64,000 bases of DNA from the NCBI RefSeq assembly GCF_010450875.1, contig NZ_CP048422.1, positions 2,136,001 through 2,200,000 of the forward strand, read 5' to 3'. Below, in pieces: positions 60,762 to 64,000 of this stretch. How positions within the stretch are numbered: position 1 is the stretch's first letter; every line of letters starts with the position of its first letter. The translations under genes and the position numbers were made by a program. Source of the stretch: Sphingomonas insulae. Its GTDB lineage: Bacteria; Pseudomonadota; Alphaproteobacteria; Sphingomonadales; Sphingomonadaceae. The notes under the pieces were generated by a model, which saw nothing but the letters and a program-made list of their open reading frames with translations, had not been told where the DNA came from and did not search any database.

Positions 60762-62516
60762 CTAGCCACGGGGGCCCTTGCGATAGGGCTTCGCCTGATG
60801 GCGCGCCGGCGCGCCGCCGGATGCCGGCCGCGGCCGACCGGTGCCGCCCCCGGCGCCGGTGCGGGGCGTGCGGGGACCGCGATCCTCGCTGCCGCGCTCT
60901 TGCCGCGGATTGCCGGTGAACGGGATGATCTGCAGGCTGCCCTCGTCGTTCTCCGGATTCGCCGTGCGCTGCACGCTGGCAAGCACGCGGTCGGCGACGG
61001 CGCGCGGCACCTCGAAGATCGTGTCGTTCGGATTGATGCGGATCGCGCCGATCTCGGCCTTGGTGATGTGACCCCGACGGCAGATCAGCGGCAACAGCCA
61101 GCGCGGATCGGCGTTCTGGCGACGGCCGATGTCCATCTGGAACCAGACGGTATCGTCGAAGCCGGGGCGGTGGCCTTGCGTGCGATCGGTCTGATTGGCG
61201 CTCGGCGCGGAGGAGTCGAGCAGGTCTTCGGCCTGCGGCATCGAGGCGCGATGCGCATGGACGAGCGCGGCGGCGATATCCTCGCCCGATTTTTCCGCCA
61301 TCAACCGCGTCGCCAGTTCGCGATCCTCGTCGTCGAACTCGATCGGGGCAAGCAGCGTCGCGATAAGGCGCTCGCGATCCTGCTTGCGAATATCGTCGGC
61401 CGAGGGGGCAGGGATCCAGTCGCAGGCGATCTTGGCCTGGCGTAGCATCATGTCGACGCGACGGCGGCGCGGATAGGGGACGATGAGGACCGCGGTCCCC
61501 TTCTTGCCGGCGCGACCGGTGCGCCCCGAACGATGCTGCAACGTCTCGGCATCGCGCGGCATCTCGACGTGGACGACGAGGCTGAGCGAGGGAAGGTCGA
61601 TGCCGCGCGCGGCGACGTCGGTCGCGACGCAGACGCGGGCGCGGCGGTCGCGCAGGGCCTGGAGCGCCGAGTTGCGCTCGCTCTGGCTGTGTTCGCCCGA
61701 CAGCGCGACCGCCGCGAAGCCACGCTCGACCAGGCTGGCGTGCAGATGGCGGACATTGTCGCGGGTGGCGCAGAACAGCATCGCCGTCTCCGCCTCATGG
61801 AAGCGGAGCAGGTTGATGACGGCATGCTCGATATCGGCCGGTGCGACGGTGACCGCCTGATAGGCGATGTCGCCATGGCCGCGGTCTTCACCGACCGTCG
61901 AGATGCGCAGCGCATCGCGCTGGTAGCGCTTGGCGAGCGCGACGATCGGCCGCGGCATCGTGGCCGAGAACATCAGCGTGCGGCGTTCGGTCGGCGAGGC
62001 GTCGAGGATACCCTCTAGGTCCTCGCGGAAGCCCATGTCGAGCATCTCGTCCGCCTCGTCCAGCACCGCGACGCGCAGCGCCGACAGGTCGAGCGCGCCG
62101 CGCTCCAGATGGTCGCGAAGACGCCCCGGCGTGCCGACGACGATATGCGCGCCGTGGCTGAGCGAGCGGCGCTCCTTGCTAGCGTCCATGCCGCCGACAC
62201 ACGTAGCGATGCGGGCATGCGCACCCTTGTACAGCCACATCAGCTCGCGGCTGACCTGCAAGGCGAGTTCGCGGGTAGGAGCGATGATGAGAGCGAGCGG
62301 CAGGCCAGGCGGGGGCAGGGTGCCGTCCGCCATCAGCTCGCCGGCCATGGCGAGGCCGAAGGCGACGGTCTTGCCTGAACCGGTCTGGGCGGACACGACA
62401 AGGTCGCGGCCCGCCGCCTCGGGTTCGATCACCGATGCCTGGACGGTGGTGGGCGCTTCATAGCCGCGAGCGACGAGCGCTTCGGCGAGAAGCGGGGGCA
62501 GGGAGGAAAAGGGCAT
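60762..62516 (-). CDS. DEAD-box RNA helicase with DbpA-type domain
   Basis: The product is 584 residues from ATG 62516. Helicase motifs in order: AQTGSGKT, PTRELA, TPGRL, DEAD (VLDEADEMLD), SAT, and HRSGRTGRAG in the second RecA domain. A DbpA/CsdA RNA-binding domain (about 465-540, DPRWLLPLICRRGHITKAEI) is followed by a Gly/Arg/Pro-rich tail ending KPYRKGPRG. It likely acts in ribosome assembly or RNA remodelling. Whether it is DbpA, DeaD or another family member is open. Confidence 0.92.
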   Translation of the reverse strand: MPFSSLPPLLAEALVARGYEAPTTVQASVIEPEAAGRDLVVSAQTGSGKTVAFGLAMAGELMADGTLPPPGLPLALIIAPTRELALQVSRELMWLYKGAHARIATCVGGMDASKERRSLSHGAHIVVGTPGRLRDHLERGALDLSALRVAVLDEADEMLDMGFREDLEGILDASPTERRTLMFSATMPRPIVALAKRYQRDALRISTVGEDRGHGDIAYQAVTVAPADIEHAVINLLRFHEAETAMLFCATRDNVRHLHASLVERGFAAVALSGEHSQSERNSALQALRDRRARVCVATDVAARGIDLPSLSLVVHVEMPRDAETLQHRSGRTGRAGKKGTAVLIVPYPRRRRVDMMLRQAKIACDWIPAPSADDIRKQDRERLIATLLAPIEFDDEDRELATRLMAEKSGEDIAAALVHAHRASMPQAEDLLDSSAPSANQTDRTQGHRPGFDDTVWFQMDIGRRQNADPRWLLPLICRRGHITKAEIGAIRINPNDTIFEVPRAVADRVLASVQRTANPENDEGSLQIIPFTGNPRQERGSEDRGPRTPRTGAGGGTGRPRPASGGAPARHQAKPYRKGPRG

Positions 62517-62660
62517 GGGAAAACCTAAATACGAGCGGCGCCCCACAGCCGAGGCGATGAGCCGGGCGGGAACGCAGCAGGGACAACAGAGTCGCGATGG
62601 AATCGCGGGCCAGGTGCGGGCGGCAATACGGACGCAATGTAGCGCTTGTACCCGCGCATC

Positions 62661-62954
62661 ATGGCCGTGACCGTGACCCCAGAGACCCTGCGCCGCCTAA
62701 TCCGCGAAGCCGAGGCCGAGCGAGGCCGCGTACAAGCCCCTACTCTCAAACGTGCGTTTGCGCAACTCGCGGCCGGTTACAGCGTGCAGCTACAGCGGAT
62801 TACCGGCGCACAACTGCCTGAAAGCCCCGGCATTGCCGACTGGCCACGGCTGCCCGGGGAACGACCGATCGGGAGTGTCGCTATAAGGTCTGTGCCGCCG
62901 CCCAGCCGCTCGCCCACGCCCATTGAAAGTTGTAGCCGCCCAGCCAGCCGGTGA
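62661..62954 (+). CDS. Hypothetical protein, doubtful 3' end
   Basis: The reading frame from ATG 62661 gives 97 residues. The first ~65 (TPETLRRLIREAEAERGRV, LKRAFAQLAAGYSVQLQRI) look like a normal helical protein. The last part overlaps the 3' end of the convergent flavoprotein gene and becomes Pro/Ser/Arg-rich, as expected of shadow coding. No family is recognised. Confidence 0.35.
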   Translation: MAVTVTPETLRRLIREAEAERGRVQAPTLKRAFAQLAAGYSVQLQRITGAQLPESPGIADWPRLPGERPIGSVAIRSVPPPSRSPTPIESCSRPASR

Positions 62955-64000
62955 CATCGACGGCCTCGCCGATTGCATGCAGGCCGGGTACCCGCCGCGC
63001 CTCCAGCGTCTGCGATGACAGGTCGGCGGTGCTGATCCCGCCCGCGGTGACCTCTGCCTTGGCATAGCCTTCGCTGCCATTCGGGGTGAAACGCCACGCC
63101 GAGAGTTGTAGGGCCGCCTCCGCCAGCTTGCGATCGGGCGTGTTGGCCAGTTCCGTGGTCAGCGCGAGCCGTTCGCTCAGCGCCTCGGCCAGTCGATCGG
63201 GTAGCGTCGCGGCCAACGCTCGGCGCAGCGTGGTACGCGGTTGCGCCCGCTTGGTCCGTACCAGCCAGTCGGCGTCGGTATCGGGTGTGAAGTCGATCGC
63301 GATCGGTTCGCGTGGCCGCCAGTAGCTCGATATCTGCAGGATCGCCGGGCCGGACAGGCCGCGGTGCGTGAACAGCGCGGCCTCGCGGAACCGCGACTTG
63401 CCCGCGCTGGCCACCACCTCTGCCGCAACTCCGGACAGCGTGCGGAACAATGCTTCCTCGCCACCCAGGGTCAGCGGCACGAGCGCCGGGCGCGGCTCGA
63501 CCACCTTCAGCCCGAAACGGCGCGCGAGATCGTAGGCGAAACCGGTCGCGCCCATCTTGGGGATCGACGGCCCGCCCGTCGCGATGACAAGCCGTGGGGC
63601 AGTGGCGATGCGACCGGGCAGGGCGACGGTAAAGCGATTGCCGTCATGCCCGACCTCGCCGATGGGCGACGACAGTGCCAGTTCGACCCGCCCGAGCTCG
63701 CATTCGCCCAGCAGCATCGCGACGATCTGCCGCGCCGATCCGTCGCAGAACAGCTGCCCCAGCGTCTTTTCGTGCCAGCGGATGCCGTGGCGCTCGACCA
63801 TCCCGATAAAATCGGCGGCGGTGTAGCGCCCGAGCGCCGACTTGGCGAAATGCGGATTGGCAGACAGATAGCGATCGGGCGCGGTATGGATGTTGGTGAA
63901 ATTGCAACGTCCCCCACCGGAAATGACGATCTTTTTGCCCGCCTCGTCGGCATGATCGACCAGCAGGACCCGCCGGCCACGCTGACCGGCGATCGCGGCA
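62881..64000 (-). CDS. HI0933/YhiN family FAD-dependent oxidoreductase, 5' end missing
   Basis: The frame enters at the window end, so the start and the first FAD-binding glycine motif are outside. What is seen (about 373 residues) contains VLLVDHADEAGKKIVISGG and GRCNFTN, the family hallmark, then LVIATGGPSIPKMGATGFAYD, FTHRGLSGPAILQIS and a C-terminal FAD-closing segment ending in GEAVDVTGWLGGYNFQWAWA. HI0933-family flavoproteins are of uncertain substrate, with aminoacetone oxidase annotations for some. Confidence 0.9.
   Translation of the reverse strand, partial: AAIAGQRGRRVLLVDHADEAGKKIVISGGGRCNFTNIHTAPDRYLSANPHFAKSALGRYTAADFIGMVERHGIRWHEKTLGQLFCDGSARQIVAMLLGECELGRVELALSSPIGEVGHDGNRFTVALPGRIATAPRLVIATGGPSIPKMGATGFAYDLARRFGLKVVEPRPALVPLTLGGEEALFRTLSGVAAEVVASAGKSRFREAALFTHRGLSGPAILQISSYWRPREPIAIDFTPDTDADWLVRTKRAQPRTTLRRALAATLPDRLAEALSERLALTTELANTPDRKLAEAALQLSAWRFTPNGSEGYAKAEVTAGGISTADLSSQTLEARRVPGLHAIGEAVDVTGWLGGYNFQWAWASGWAAAQTL

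Overview
The window is high-GC, densely coded chromosomal DNA from an alphaproteobacterium, most likely a Sphingomonas-type member of the Sphingomonadales. The pointers are a TonB-dependent receptor next to amino-sugar genes under a GntR repressor, a NagB-II-type SIS deaminase, an EIIA-HPr-EI fusion, a bacteriophytochrome with an HWE/HisKA_2 kinase, a FixJ-type regulator and a GAAC-type SOS box. The assignment is inferred from gene content only.

Bases 1-22677 form one glycan-use locus with two divergent arms. The minus-strand arm encodes a TonB-dependent receptor (with its own terminator), then GH20 beta-N-acetylhexosaminidase, GH2 beta-mannosidase, a GH3 beta-xylosidase/glucosidase-like enzyme and a GH125 alpha-mannosidase that runs off the window. 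The plus-strand arm encodes CutC, the GntR repressor NagQ, NagB-II, NagA, a Tat-exported GH2 beta-galactosidase, an EIIA-HPr-EI phosphotransferase fusion and the GlcNAc permease NagE. The enzyme set matches the linkages of an N-glycan: galactose, antennary and core GlcNAc, alpha-1,6-mannose, the core beta-mannose and possibly xylose. My reading is that glycans enter through the receptor, are trimmed in the periplasm, and the GlcNAc is taken up and phosphorylated by NagF/NagE, then converted by NagA and NagB-II to fructose-6-phosphate. Direct repeats of GGTAT lie in three promoter regions of the locus and may be the NagQ operators.

Bases 22749-33862 hold tRNA-Gly(CCC), a MAPEG protein, a Pit phosphate transporter with its DUF47 partner, a quinone-type oxidoreductase, and a light/c-di-GMP group (heme oxygenase, diguanylate cyclase, bacteriophytochrome kinase). 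These are followed by a metallophosphoesterase, a FixJ-like regulator and a three-gene DUF2975/HTH/membrane-protein operon behind a 12-bp inverted repeat.

Bases 34000-52278 carry the large-subunit ribosomal protein and RNA polymerase genes (rplK, rplA, rplJ, rplL, rpoB, rpoC), all on the minus strand. They are split into three blocks by plus-strand genes: SDR, PilZ and PhoX between rplA and rplJ, and a PAS-PAS-MCP protein and a Pro/Thr-rich membrane protein between rplL and rpoB. Terminator-like hairpins bound each block, and a palindromic repeat fills the rpoB-rpoC gap.

Bases 52462-64000 hold a membrane protein with a C-terminal SET methyltransferase domain, dinB with an SOS-like operator, tRNA-Arg(ACG) and tRNA-Pro(CGG), a pnuC/NadR-like kinase pair for nicotinamide riboside salvage, lepA, a YaiI family protein, a DEAD-box helicase with a DbpA-type domain, several small hypothetical genes, and a HI0933-family flavoprotein cut by the window end. 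I see no CRISPR array, insertion sequence, prophage or rRNA gene.
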